Positions 7,390-14,867 of a DNA stretch of 35,085 nt are shown here, one piece after another. The stretch spans positions 1-35,085 of the forward strand of contig NZ_BSSE01000045.1 in assembly GCF_030268965.1 (NCBI RefSeq), in the 5' to 3' direction. Source of the stretch: Microtetraspora sp. NBRC 16547 (GTDB lineage: Bacteria > Actinomycetota > Actinomycetes > Streptosporangiales > Streptosporangiaceae). The translations under genes were made by a program, and so were the position numbers. Under the pieces are notes generated by a model, which had not been told where the DNA came from, did no database searches, and was given only the letters and a program-made list of their open reading frames with translations. The first letter of the stretch is position 1. Every line of letters begins with the position of its first letter.

Positions 7390-7810
7390 AGGGAGTTACC
7401 TCGTTCCCGGATAGACGGTGGCGATCAGGACTTATTGGTCCTTGAGTCTTTATCCGCAGACCCCCGTGATGGATCGTGATCGCCGGATCGAAGGCGCGGG
7501 CGGTCTTGTGGGCGGAGTCCGCCCCACAAGGTAGTGAAGCGCCTGGTGGAAGTGGCGTTGCGAACGATCAACTCCGGAATCAGAGGCATCATCGGCCTTC
7601 TAGTGTCACATCACCGCCATCACGTCCCAGAACTGGACAACAGGTGGATTGTCGTGCTGGTGGGCGAGGCGCGCCGAACTTGCGATCGAACTTGCGGACC
7701 GAATCTTTCCGAGGCGCTGGCTGATGTCGGGATGCCGACGGTCCACTGCCTGCCGCCGCGAGCTCCTCCATCCGGGCAGGTTCACCTGCATGGCCGGGAT
7801 TCCCGGGACG
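7390..7810. other. Intergenic stretch between two lipoprotein genes
   Basis: It probably carries the promoter of the lipoprotein gene ending the gap at 7389. The only distinct structure is the hairpin at 7505-7530. No gene is supported on either strand. Confidence 0.4.
7505..7530. terminator. Hairpin, possible terminator
   Basis: CTTGTGGGCGGA pairs with TCCGCCCCACAAG, with one bulged base and a single-base turn, so in practice a slightly wider loop. There is no T run on either side. It could terminate the minus-strand lipoprotein transcript that ends at 7811. Confidence 0.4.
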
Positions 7811-9055
7811 CTAACTGACGCGCCAGAGCGCCCCGCGGAAGCTCCCTCTCGAGAAGATCGAACCCAGCGCGTAGATCTCGTGGCCATTGGCCACCAGGTC
7901 TGTGACGTTCTGCTCCGCACCTTCGTCAGCAGGCAGGCGCTCCCTGGTCCAGCGCCCGCTGCTGAAGTGCCAGAGCGTCGAATCGGTGCCGAGATAGCGG
8001 GACGTCACCGCCCAGAACCCGCCGTTCCCATCCGGCACTGCCTCCACGAAGTTATCGTTGAAGTTCTCCCGGTGGAAGGGACCCCACATGCAGGTCCATT
8101 TCCCCTGCGCGTAGCGCAGCGCCACCATCCGTCCGGCATCGGTGTCCTCGTCTACGTCCACGTAGTGAGCGCCGAACGTCGCCGCCCCGAGCACCCATGT
8201 CTCGTCCTTGCCGAGGACCACGACGGCCTGTGGATCGAAGCCGCCGCCTCCATGGGCGGCCTCCTTCGCGTCGATCTCCAGACCGAACTCCACCATTTGC
8301 GACACGCCATTACGCACCCGCACGACCTTGGATTCATCTTCGGGCACGGCCCAGGTTTCCTCGCGCGGGCCGAACAGCCGGTACTCGGCGATCATCCCGC
8401 CATACCGGATGCCGGGGGGCAGGTCCAGCCGTTCCCAGCTCGTACCGTCCCAGCGGACAGCGGTGGCGCCGGAGCTCACCCAGCCGTCGTGCGCGGTGAC
8501 AGGGCGATCCTCCTTCCCGCCGCCCGGCACGGTCAGCGTCAGCTCCTGCCACCCGTCGCCCTCGCGCACGCCCCCCTTCCATGTCCCTTCCTTCGGCTCG
8601 ACCGCCCAGATCTTGCCGTCGGGACCTGTCGCCAGGGCCTTGACCGTCTTCACTCCGGGCGGCATCGCTACCCGCTCCCAGCGGCCGTCTTTCCATCGCA
8701 CCGGTGTCCCGGCGTGCTCCCCTGCGTCGTACAGCGCCCACAACGCCCCGTCTGAGGCCATAGCGCCGCCAAAGAAGCCGTAGTAAGAGAAGACGGCGTC
8801 CTGCTCCTCATCGGTTACGGAGAGTAGCTTCCAGCTCGACCGGACAGAGGCCGCCTTGAATTCGTCAGCAGTGCGAGCCGGCTCGGGGCAGTCCTTCCGG
8901 GAGACGACGATCTTCTCCCCCGCACTCTTGCCAGCGGGCGATAGCACGGGCGCAACAGCCTTGGTGGGCTTGCTCGCCGGATCGCCCACGCCTGCCGCGC
9001 ATCCTGCTGAGATCAGCGCGAGCGTGACCGCCGCCATCGTCCCCCGCCGCCGCAT
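7811..9055 (-). CDS. Putative beta-propeller lipoprotein
   Basis: A 414-residue protein with a lipoprotein signal: basic N-terminus, hydrophobic stretch and lipobox ISAGC, with the Cys at position 19. The mature part has recurring units of the type G-x-W-A-(V/L) and W-x-x-x-x-L. Examples are DGALWALYDAGEH, DGKIWAVEPKEGTW, WDGTSWERLDLP, KDETWVLGAATFG and NGGFWAVTSRYLG. These suggest a two-component-regulator-propeller-like or kelch-like beta-propeller displayed on the outer face of the membrane. Ligand unknown. No Shine-Dalgarno is evident ahead of the ATG at 9055; a slightly shorter N-terminus beginning MAAV is possible. It is followed by the lipoprotein gene at 6775-7389 on the same strand. 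Confidence 0.8.
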   Translation of the reverse strand: MRRRGTMAAVTLALISAGCAAGVGDPASKPTKAVAPVLSPAGKSAGEKIVVSRKDCPEPARTADEFKAASVRSSWKLLSVTDEEQDAVFSYYGFFGGAMASDGALWALYDAGEHAGTPVRWKDGRWERVAMPPGVKTVKALATGPDGKIWAVEPKEGTWKGGVREGDGWQELTLTVPGGGKEDRPVTAHDGWVSSGATAVRWDGTSWERLDLPPGIRYGGMIAEYRLFGPREETWAVPEDESKVVRVRNGVSQMVEFGLEIDAKEAAHGGGGFDPQAVVVLGKDETWVLGAATFGAHYVDVDEDTDAGRMVALRYAQGKWTCMWGPFHRENFNDNFVEAVPDGNGGFWAVTSRYLGTDSTLWHFSSGRWTRERLPADEGAEQNVTDLVANGHEIYALGSIFSRGSFRGALWRVS

Positions 9056-9115
9056 GAACGTTATGTCACGGTTTGAGGAGACTATCTAGTTAGTACGGCT
9101 GCTGGTGATCACCGA

Positions 9116-9173
9116 GCCATTAGCGGGCCATTAAGGGCGGTCAACAGGGGGCAGTCACGGTCACTCGCGGTCG
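9116..9173 (+). repeat. Arm-type repeats of an orphan attachment site (site III)
   Basis: GCCATTA occurs at 9116-9122 and 9127-9133 (11-base phase). GTCAACAGGGGGCAGTC follows at 9140-9156 and CGGTCACTCGCGGTCG at 9158-9173. The first block recurs at 20570-20586 with one mismatch and the same offset from the arm pair. The second block recurs at 10322-10337 with two mismatches. About 90 bases after the arms comes a tRNA-Ala 3' half. This layout is that of an integrase attachment region. Confidence 0.55.
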
Positions 9174-9218
9174 GCCCCTTGCCCAGGCCGAGGCTGTAAT
9201 GCCTGAAGATCAGGACGA

Positions 9219-9260
9219 TTTGCAAGCAGGATGTCAGGAATTCGAATCTCCTAGGCTCCA
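9219..9260 (+). pseudogene. tRNA-Ala (UGC) 3' half, attachment scar
   Basis: Starting at TTTGCAAGCAGG the sequence follows the 3' half of actinobacterial tRNA-Ala with a TGC anticodon: right side of the anticodon stem, variable loop, T arm with AGGA/TCCT around the TTCGAATC loop, and the acceptor end GGCTCCA. The 5' half is absent; bases before 9219 do not match. Integrases that use tRNA genes exchange strands in the anticodon loop or T arm and leave such a half at one end. It cannot encode a tRNA. Confidence 0.7.
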
Positions 9261-9354
9261 CTCATACGCAAGCCCAGATGAGGTCATGGTAGGCGGCCTG
9301 TCCGGCGTCGCCTTCCTCTCACCACCTCGACGAGGCAGTAATGGCCATCGCAAG

Positions 9355-10173
9355 CTATTTCACGAACTCCCGCGCACCGCGCAACCTCGTCCCCAGATGC
9401 CGCCGAGTCAGACCGCAGTCCAACCGCACATCGATCGGCCCAGGCAAGTCGGTGTCGGCACGCCGGCCAAACGGCAGCAGCGCTGGATCGAATCCATCAC
9501 GCTGCGCGATAAGACACCCAAGCTCATATCGACTTACCGCATCTGCCCCGGCTATGTGATGGATCCCCGCGCGATCAGAGTTCGCGAGCTCCAAGAGGGC
9601 TGCTGCCAGATCACAGACATGCACTGGGCAGCGCACGTCATCCGTGAACAACATCCCGTGCATGCCGCCTGCGGCCAGCGAGTGCACCGAGCCTTCATGT
9701 GGAGAGCCGCCGTCACCGATGATCAGAGACGTCCGTGCGATCACGGCCGCGGGATTGATCACCTGCACAGCCGCCTCTGCGGCCGCCTTCGCAGCTCCGT
9801 ACGGAGTGACCGGATCGGGGACACAGTCCTCGGCATAGGTAATCGCCTCACCTGAAAAGACAGCATCGCTGGACACGTGCACCAAACGTCCGCCATTCTC
9901 GGCGGTTGCGATGGCCACGTGAGCGGCACCAACGGCCGTCGTCACCCAGTCCGATTGGCGGAAGGCCGCGTTGATGACGATGTCAGGGCTGAACGCGCCG
10001 ATCAGGTCGACCACGGCCGTACGGTCACGAACATCAAGCGGCAGCCAGTTGACTCCCGCTGCCGTTCCCGGCCGAGTCAGATAGGTCGCAGCCACGACAT
10101 GGCCATCCATTGCAGACTGCTGCACGAGTTCGTTGCCGAGAAAGCCGCTGCCGCCCACGATGAGGATTCTCAT
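9355..10173 (-). CDS. RmlD-like NAD(P)-dependent sugar-nucleotide reductase (extended SDR)
   Basis: A 272-residue extended short-chain dehydrogenase/reductase. It resembles dTDP-4-dehydrorhamnose reductase (RmlD) and related NAD-dependent epimerase/dehydratase-fold proteins. The nucleotide-binding motif is GGSGFLG at 7-13, the catalytic Ser is in HVSSDAVF near 101, and the YxxxK pair is Tyr125/Lys129 in TPYGAAKAA. The protein fits the family from ATG 10173; an upstream in-frame start exists but adds a sequence unlike SDRs. It sits alone between two tRNA-derived attachment scars, which suggests cargo or relic of an integrated element rather than part of a dTDP-rhamnose operon, because no rml neighbours are present. 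Confidence 0.85.
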   Translation of the reverse strand: MRILIVGGSGFLGNELVQQSAMDGHVVAATYLTRPGTAAGVNWLPLDVRDRTAVVDLIGAFSPDIVINAAFRQSDWVTTAVGAAHVAIATAENGGRLVHVSSDAVFSGEAITYAEDCVPDPVTPYGAAKAAAEAAVQVINPAAVIARTSLIIGDGGSPHEGSVHSLAAGGMHGMLFTDDVRCPVHVCDLAAALLELANSDRAGIHHIAGADAVSRYELGCLIAQRDGFDPALLPFGRRADTDLPGPIDVRLDCGLTRRHLGTRLRGAREFVK

Positions 10174-10280
10174 GGGCGGTGACCGTAGTGGATCGATCAG
10201 CCCAGAGCCCCGGTCGCCCGCTGCCGCAAACCCATGCTTCCGCGCCACTTCTGTGACGCCATGACCGGCGATGCCAGCCG

Positions 10281-10337
10281 GCCGTTAACGGGCCATTAAC
10301 CAGGGGTACGAGGGGTGACCGCGGTTACTCGCGATCG
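10281..10337 (+). repeat. Arm-type repeats of an orphan attachment site (site IV)
   Basis: GCCGTTA at 10281-10287 and GCCATTA at 10292-10298 form the same 11-base phased pair as at site III. CGGTTACTCGCGATCG (10322-10337) matches the site III block with two mismatches. The second arm lies 90 bases before the tRNA-Gly half, against 92 bases at site III. Confidence 0.55.
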
Positions 10338-10381
10338 TCCCGAAGCCCAGCTCAGCCGCCCTGCGAGCGATGATCCATGCA

Positions 10382-10421
10382 CTTCCCAAGCTGACAGCTC
10401 GGGTTCGATTCCCGTCATCCG
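10382..10421 (+). pseudogene. tRNA-Gly (CCC) 3' half, attachment scar
   Basis: From CTTCCCAAGCTGA the sequence follows tRNA-Gly with a CCC anticodon: anticodon loop, variable loop, T arm CGGGTTCGATTCCCG and acceptor TCATCCG. The upstream 5' half is missing and bases before 10382 do not pair with the anticodon stem. It is followed by a tRNA-style terminator, so this end looks like the displaced chromosomal side of a tRNA target. It cannot fold into a full tRNA. Confidence 0.7.
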
Positions 10422-10432
10422 TGCGAAGCACA

Positions 10433-10470
10433 AAGGCCCAGGTCGGGGACGGCTTCCCGACCCGGGCCTT
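10433..10470 (+). terminator. Strong hairpin terminator behind the tRNA-Gly remnant
   Basis: AAGGCCCAGGTCGGG pairs with CCCGACCCGGGCCTT (14 of 15 positions) around GACGGCTT and is followed by GATCGTTT. Hairpins of this style commonly end tRNA transcripts in actinobacteria, which supports the reading that the tRNA 3' half retains its native downstream flank. Confidence 0.7.
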
Positions 10471-10515
10471 GATCGTTTCTACGGTCTGCTCGATCTCCCG
10501 TGCCTGGCCCGTCTT

Positions 10516-10763
10516 TTACCCTTCGGCGTCCTGGGGGTACCAGCGCAGTTCGACGGTGTTGCCGTCCGGGTCCTGCACATAGATCGAGGTTGCCTCGCCG
10601 CGCGCGCCGAACCGGCCCACCGGACCTTCGAGGAGGGTGAAGACGCCCGATTCGATGACCTCTTGCCAATCCAGCGGTTCCACAACCAAGCAGATATGGT
10701 CGATGTTCGACTCGCCCCGAGGGCGGCGGACCAGGTCGATGATGGTTTCCGGTGTGACTCTCA
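10516..10763 (-). pseudogene. VOC-family protein, C-terminal part (interrupted by IS)
   Basis: This is the C-terminal two thirds of a vicinal-oxygen-chelate (glyoxalase/bleomycin resistance fold) protein. It begins at VRVTPETIIDL and includes NIDHICLVVEP, with the metal-ligand type His, and the closing IYVQDPDGNTVELRWYP motif with its Glu ligand. It joins exactly to the N-terminal part at 12528-12672 once the IS and one copy of CTGAG are removed, restoring an unbroken 130-codon frame through the codons for PFPS-VRV. As it stands the gene is broken; an ATG within the IS end could at most start a hybrid frame. Substrate unknown. Confidence 0.9.
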
Positions 10764-10768
10764 CTGAG
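10764..10768. repeat. Target site duplication CTGAG, left copy
   Basis: CTGAG is repeated at 12528-12532 and directly flanks both ends of the IS1380-family element. Removing one copy plus the IS restores the VOC reading frame. Confidence 0.85.
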
Positions 10769-12527
10769 CCTGGATGCACCGAGCCGATTCTGACTTGATT
10801 GCTGTGAAATGAGAGGAGGTGCCCTGCGAGCTGGGATGATGGGAGTTCTCTACGCTTCCAAGATCCGCAGCCGAAGGACACCTCGTACGTGCGATTGTTT
10901 CATGCCGCCGCCAGGACTCATGCGAGCTTCGATGACGAGCACGTGATCGCCTACGCCGGGCTGGAGCCGGTGATGCGGTTGGCCGAGCGCTGCGACCTGG
11001 GCGGACTCGTCGACGAGCACGTCGCAATCGCCGACCAGCTCGGGGTCAACGCGGCAGCGAAAATCAGCTCGATCGTGGCCGGGATGGCCGCCGGCGCCGA
11101 CAGCATCGCCGATCTGGACGCGTTGCGGCACGGCGGCATGGACAAACTGCTGGCCGGTATCCGCGCCCCGTCCACGCTCGGCTCGTTCCTGCGCTGCCTG
11201 AAGTGGGGGAACGTCCGCCAGATCGAGAAGGTCTCCCGGATGCTGCTGGCCCGGCTGGTCGCGCACACGCCGCTGCTGCCCAGCGCGAATGTGCTCGCCT
11301 TCCTCGACCTGGACTCGATGCAGAAACGGACCTACGGATACGCCAAGCAGGGCAGCGGGTTCGGCCACACCAAGATCCAGGGGAAGAGTGTGCTGGTGCG
11401 CGGGTTGAACGTGCTGGCCTCGACCCTGTCGACACCGCTGGCCGCGCCAGTCATCACCGGCACCCGGCTACGCGGCGGGAAAGCGAACTCAGCCCGTGGC
11501 GCGGAATCGTTCATGGCCGAGTCGATCAGCACCGCGCGGGCGGCGGGCGCCACCGGCATCCTCCTCGTGCGCGGCGACTCGGCGTTCTACACCGGCGCGG
11601 TCATAGCCGCCTGCCGCCGCGCGGGCGCACACTTCTCCATCACCGCGAAGATGGACCCCAAGATCAAGGCCGCGATCGCCGCCATCGACCAGGGCGCCTG
11701 GCAGGCAATCGAGTACCCGGACGCGATCTGGGATGAGCAGGCCGGCTGCTGGGTGTCCGACGCCGAGATCGCCGAGACTCGATACACGGCCTTCGCGTCG
11801 AAGAAGGGCCAGGCGGTCACGGCCCGGCTGATCGTGCGCCGGGTCAAGCGGCTCAACCCCCAGGCCTCGAGCGGTCAGGACGAGTTGTTCAGCGTGTATC
11901 GGCATCACGCGGTGTTCACCGACAGCCCGTTCCATCTGGTTCAGGCCGAAGAACAGCATCGTGACCACGCGATCGTCGAGCAGGTCTTCGCCGACCTGTC
12001 CTGCGGCCCGCTCGCGCACCTGCCCTCGGGTGACTTCGCCGCGAACGCCGCGTGGCTGACCTGCGCGGCGATCACCCACAACCTGTTACGCGCCACCGGC
12101 TGCCTGGCCGGTCCCGTCCACGCCAAGGCTCGCGGTGCCACACTCCGCCGCCGGTTGATCGCCGTCCCAGCCCGCCTGGCCCGGCACGGACGCGGTCACA
12201 TCACCCTCCACCTGCCGCAGCATTGGCGCTGGCAGCAAGCGTGGATGAACGTCTTTGACGCCGTTCATGACCCGCCGCCCGCCCGAGCGGCCTGACCAGC
12301 CCGAACCCTCGGTCACTGCCCGCACCACCACGACCCCACGGTCACCCGCGCCCGTGCCCTCAAGCGCACGAACCTCCCACCCCCGAGCCCTGTGGACATG
12401 TGGACAGGCTGCGACCCGCGCGCAGCGGCTCTCTCATGCCCAGAAACAGCGCTTCGCCTGGTGAAACGGCCCTCGCGGCCGAATTGGACCAGGAATCGAT
12501 CACAAGAAATCACGCGGTGGATCCAGG
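10769..12527 (+). mobile_element. IS1380-family insertion sequence, 1759 bp
   Basis: The element starts CCTGGATGCACCG and ends with the imperfect complement (CGGTGGATCCAGG on the plus strand). Similarity of the ends continues patchily for about 35 bases. It carries one transposase gene, and both ends are flanked by CTGAG. The left non-coding end is about 120 bases and the right about 230 bases. It is inserted in a VOC gene, opposite to that gene's direction. The intact transposase and perfect target duplication point to a recent insertion. Confidence 0.88.
10889..12295 (+). CDS. IS1380-family transposase
   Basis: A 468-residue DDE transposase of normal length for IS1380. Visible catalytic landmarks are the Asp pair in FLDLDSMQ (140-142), the Asp in LVRGDSAFY (230) and the late Glu in HAIVEQVFADL, which is the typical IS1380 third acidic residue. 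It starts with GTG at 10889; no better start lies in frame inside the element. No frameshift or internal stop is present, so the element is probably active or only recently silenced. Confidence 0.9.
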   Translation: MRLFHAAARTHASFDDEHVIAYAGLEPVMRLAERCDLGGLVDEHVAIADQLGVNAAAKISSIVAGMAAGADSIADLDALRHGGMDKLLAGIRAPSTLGSFLRCLKWGNVRQIEKVSRMLLARLVAHTPLLPSANVLAFLDLDSMQKRTYGYAKQGSGFGHTKIQGKSVLVRGLNVLASTLSTPLAAPVITGTRLRGGKANSARGAESFMAESISTARAAGATGILLVRGDSAFYTGAVIAACRRAGAHFSITAKMDPKIKAAIAAIDQGAWQAIEYPDAIWDEQAGCWVSDAEIAETRYTAFASKKGQAVTARLIVRRVKRLNPQASSGQDELFSVYRHHAVFTDSPFHLVQAEEQHRDHAIVEQVFADLSCGPLAHLPSGDFAANAAWLTCAAITHNLLRATGCLAGPVHAKARGATLRRRLIAVPARLARHGRGHITLHLPQHWRWQQAWMNVFDAVHDPPPARAA

Positions 12528-12532
12528 CTGAG
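12528..12532. repeat. Target site duplication CTGAG, right copy
   Basis: Matches 10764-10768 exactly; see that entry. Confidence 0.85.
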
Positions 12533-12672
12533 GGAAACGGGGCATCGCCGGCGCGCCATTCGGCGACGCGCACCGGCTCCAGGCCGAGGAGCCCGCAGTA
12601 GAACCCGAGCGCGCGCTCGACGTCCCGGACGTTCAGCACCAGGTGATCGAAGGCTTTCACGCGCATGGTCAT
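12528..12672 (-). pseudogene. VOC-family protein, N-terminal part (interrupted by IS)
   Basis: The N-terminal third of the glyoxalase-fold protein, starting MTMRVKAFDHLVLNVRD. It includes the first metal-site His (FDHLVL) and the RALGFYCGLLGLEPV helix, and breaks after GDAPFPS at the IS end. ATG 12672 overlaps the stop of the DUF1801 gene as TGATG, so the two were translationally coupled. Translation now runs into the IS and adds an unrelated tail. Confidence 0.9.
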
Positions 12673-13034
12673 CACCTCAGTTCCAGGTCGTGGGCCTGAC
12701 GCAGCCAGTCGGTGAACAGGGCCGGGTCGATGTCGTCGATGGTACAGAGCTTCACCGAGGCCATCCGGCGGGCGCCCGCGGTGAGGCGTCCGGACGAGTC
12801 GGTGAGTTCCTGCCCGCGCCACAACCCGAAGGTGATGTACGACCGGTACGCCTTGAGCAGGCAGATGGGATTCGCCCCCGGTTTGTCGCCGAGGCTCCAG
12901 GTCGGGTGGCCGTGCCACATCGCGCCGCTGACGCCGGGCAGGGCCGCGTCGATGACGGGACGGAGTTTCTCGCCGATCTCTCGCAGCGTGTCGTCGAGAC
13001 CGGTCAGGTAGTCGGTGATGTTCGTTGTGCTCAT
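12672..13034 (-). CDS. DUF1801 (YdhG-like) domain protein
   Basis: A 120-residue protein with the DUF1801 pattern: an N-terminal helix pair (DYLTGLDDTLREIGEKLRPV), then the conserved AMWHGHPTW, a GANPICLLKAY strand, a YITFGLW strand and a C-terminal DPALFTDWLRQAHDLE helix. The family is small, soluble and of unknown function. ATG 13034 was chosen because the protein then has family length and MSTTNITDYL is a plausible start. It is coupled by TGATG to the VOC gene, and both are divergent from the LysR regulator, a classical arrangement for LysR control. The IS makes this the only intact member of the operon. Confidence 0.85.
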   Translation of the reverse strand: MSTTNITDYLTGLDDTLREIGEKLRPVIDAALPGVSGAMWHGHPTWSLGDKPGANPICLLKAYRSYITFGLWRGQELTDSSGRLTAGARRMASVKLCTIDDIDPALFTDWLRQAHDLELR

Positions 13035-13258
13035 GAGGTTCCTGTCGCGCCGTCGAGAGAAATGAACAGACCGGCGACGATCTTGCGAGGCTCGGTGGTG
13101 CTGAGCATGCGGGTAGCTCCGTATGTCGTGGGTCGAGGCCGGTCCAGGGGACTTCCCCTGTGATCGGATGACGCTCCATACGATGCGCCTGGCGGCGGCG
13201 GCTACCAAGCCACGATGAGGCTATGATCGTTTACTCACATTCAACGACGGAGAGCCTC
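13035..13258. promoter_or_regulatory. Divergent promoter region for LysR and DUF1801-VOC genes
   Basis: A 224-base gap between divergent starts. LysR regulators typically bind T-N11-A motifs in such gaps. I did not find one dyad that stands out enough to name as operator. Confidence 0.4.
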
Positions 13259-14164
13259 ATGCTCGAACGGCACGAGATCGAGACCTTCTTGACGCTCGCC
13301 GAGGAGCTGCACTTCGGCCGTACTGCCGAGCGCCTGCGGGTTACGACCGGACGGATCAGCCATGTGATCAAGAAGCTGGAGCGCCGCATCGGGGCTCCGC
13401 TGTTCGAGCGCACCAGCCGCGTCGTCCGTCTCACCCCGATCGGGCGGCAGCTGGCCGATGACCTGGCGCCATTGTCAGTCCAGATGGAGGAGGCGATTCG
13501 TAGGGCCGTGGACGCCGGCCGCGGTGTCACCGGACAACTGCGGGTGGCGTTCCTGGGCGAGTGGACCGCGCCGGTGCTGCTCAAGGCCGTCGGCCTGTTC
13601 ACCGAACGCCACCCCGACTGTGAGGTCGACGTTCACGAGGTGCAGCTGTTCAACTCGCGATCGAGCCTGCTTGACGGCTCGATCGACATCCTCATCGCCT
13701 CGTATCCTTTCGACGGCATGGCCTGCGGACCGGCCTTGATGTGGGAGAGCCGCCTCCTGGCAGTGGCCACTGAGCACCCACTGGCCCGCAAGGAGTCGGT
13801 GTCGCTCGAAGTCCTCGCCGAATACCCCGTGGTGCAGTACCCGTCGGTCACGTCAGCGGAGTTCAAGCGCGATCGCACACCCGACCGCACCCCGTCGGGT
13901 AGGCCCGTTCCGAAAGGACCGGCAGGCAACACGATCTCCGAGATGTTGTCCCTCGTCGCGATGGGCAAGGGTGTCCTCCCGGTCGGCGAGTACAGCCGGC
14001 GGTATTACCCCCGCCCGGACATCGCGTACGTGCCGATCCGCGACGCGCCCCCGATCGAACGAGGACTGGTCTGGCTGGAAACCAACACGACCGAGCGGGT
14101 GCGCGAGTTCGTGCGGGCCGCGACGGACGCCAACCGTGGGACCGTAGCGCCGCATGCATCGTGA
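13259..14164 (+). CDS. LysR-family transcriptional regulator
   Basis: A 301-residue LTTR. The N-terminal winged helix-turn-helix (MLERHEIETFLTLAEELHFG to PLFERTSRVVRLTPIG, about residues 1-60) is followed by the linker helix and a periplasmic-binding-fold effector domain from about residue 90 (QLRVAFLGEWTAPVLLKAV). The phrase HFGRTAERLRVTTGRISHVIKKLERRIG is typical of actinobacterial LTTRs. ATG 13259 follows GGAGAG and gives the standard short N-terminus; an upstream GTG in frame would add 12 residues. It probably controls the divergent DUF1801-VOC operon. The effector is unknown. Confidence 0.92.
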   Translation: MLERHEIETFLTLAEELHFGRTAERLRVTTGRISHVIKKLERRIGAPLFERTSRVVRLTPIGRQLADDLAPLSVQMEEAIRRAVDAGRGVTGQLRVAFLGEWTAPVLLKAVGLFTERHPDCEVDVHEVQLFNSRSSLLDGSIDILIASYPFDGMACGPALMWESRLLAVATEHPLARKESVSLEVLAEYPVVQYPSVTSAEFKRDRTPDRTPSGRPVPKGPAGNTISEMLSLVAMGKGVLPVGEYSRRYYPRPDIAYVPIRDAPPIERGLVWLETNTTERVREFVRAATDANRGTVAPHAS

Positions 14165-14867
14165 TCGGTTGCCACCTGCTCCCGCAGGCAGGCGACCCGC
14201 CCGGGCCTTTGGGAGCCATCCGGATGGACGATCACGAACCCGAGCTTGACGGATGTGAAGGGTTCGTTTCTCCCCCTGACTCACCGGGATGCGCGGTTGA
14301 TCCCCGTTGTGTCGCGCTGCTTGCTTGCTCACTGACGGGACCCCAGGCGAAGGAGAGCCTGAAGGTCGGTCAGGCGGGGAGCCGGCGACGGTAGCGGACC
14401 TTGGTGATGAGGAAACCGTCACTCCGGTCCTCGACTTTGCAGCCGTCCTTACTCCAACCCTGCTCGATAGAAGTCCTGGGCCCGGTCATTGCCTTCCAGT
14501 CCGGCCTCGGAGATGCGGGCTGCGTTGATGGCACCAGTCGAATACGTGACGTAACGAGACGCTGAACCAATGCGGAGCGTGAGCGCGATGTGACCGATTC
14601 GAAGGAGTATCGGTGGTGCTCACACAATTTTCTCCTGTCCACCCCCAGGCGCAAGTATTGACACCTTATGGGGCGTCATGGAAAAAAGCTTCCAGAACAG
14701 ACAGGAGGGTCTTCGAGCTTGTCGGGGAGTGTCCGACTTCCGCGTAGCAAGCCGGTTTTTGATGCCCATCGCGGACATCGAGGTCAGAGACTTCACGGGC
14801 CTACCCAACGGCCAGGCCATGGAGACTCCCCGGCTGACTTCGAAGACCCAGGAAGGATTCGCTCCTA
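14165..14867. other. 703-base stretch with gene fragments and a site II-like repeat
   Basis: TTGGGAGCCA (14209-14218) and GGACGATCA (14226-14234) match site II at 4233-4258 with the same 17-base offset. On the minus strand between about 14398 and 14560, two successive short frames show coding bias. One ends in NAARISEAGLEGNDRAQDFY before a TAA. The next reads CKVEDRSDGFLITKVRYRRR to a TGA at 14392. They look like tails of decayed genes. A TTGACA at 14659 lacks a good -10. No intact gene is supported. Confidence 0.4.

Larger units (their letters stand above)
10174..10515. other. Intergenic scar region with tRNA-Gly remnant
   Basis: This stretch holds the arm repeats of site IV, a tRNA-Gly 3' half and its terminator, each listed separately. 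No protein gene is visible. Confidence 0.5.

Noticed and set aside
7602-7626. TGTCACA followed by CGTC, resembling an ECF41 promoter
   Set aside because: The spacing is only 12 bases, and it lies within the gap between lipoprotein genes on the opposite strand with no gene to drive.
9219-9260. A functional tRNA-Ala gene
   Set aside because: There is no 5' half: no D arm, no 5' acceptor strand, and bases before the anticodon loop do not pair with the stem.
10382-10421. A functional tRNA-Gly gene
   Set aside because: Only the 3' half is present and upstream sequence does not restore the anticodon stem, D arm or acceptor.
12389-12411. GTGGACATGTGGACAGG, resembling DnaA boxes
   Set aside because: Neither part is a perfect box and the sequence lies in the non-coding end of the IS1380 element.
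14659-14690. TTGACA as a promoter for the protease gene
   Set aside because: No -10-like sequence stands at 16-18 bases, and the leader would be nearly 200 bases.
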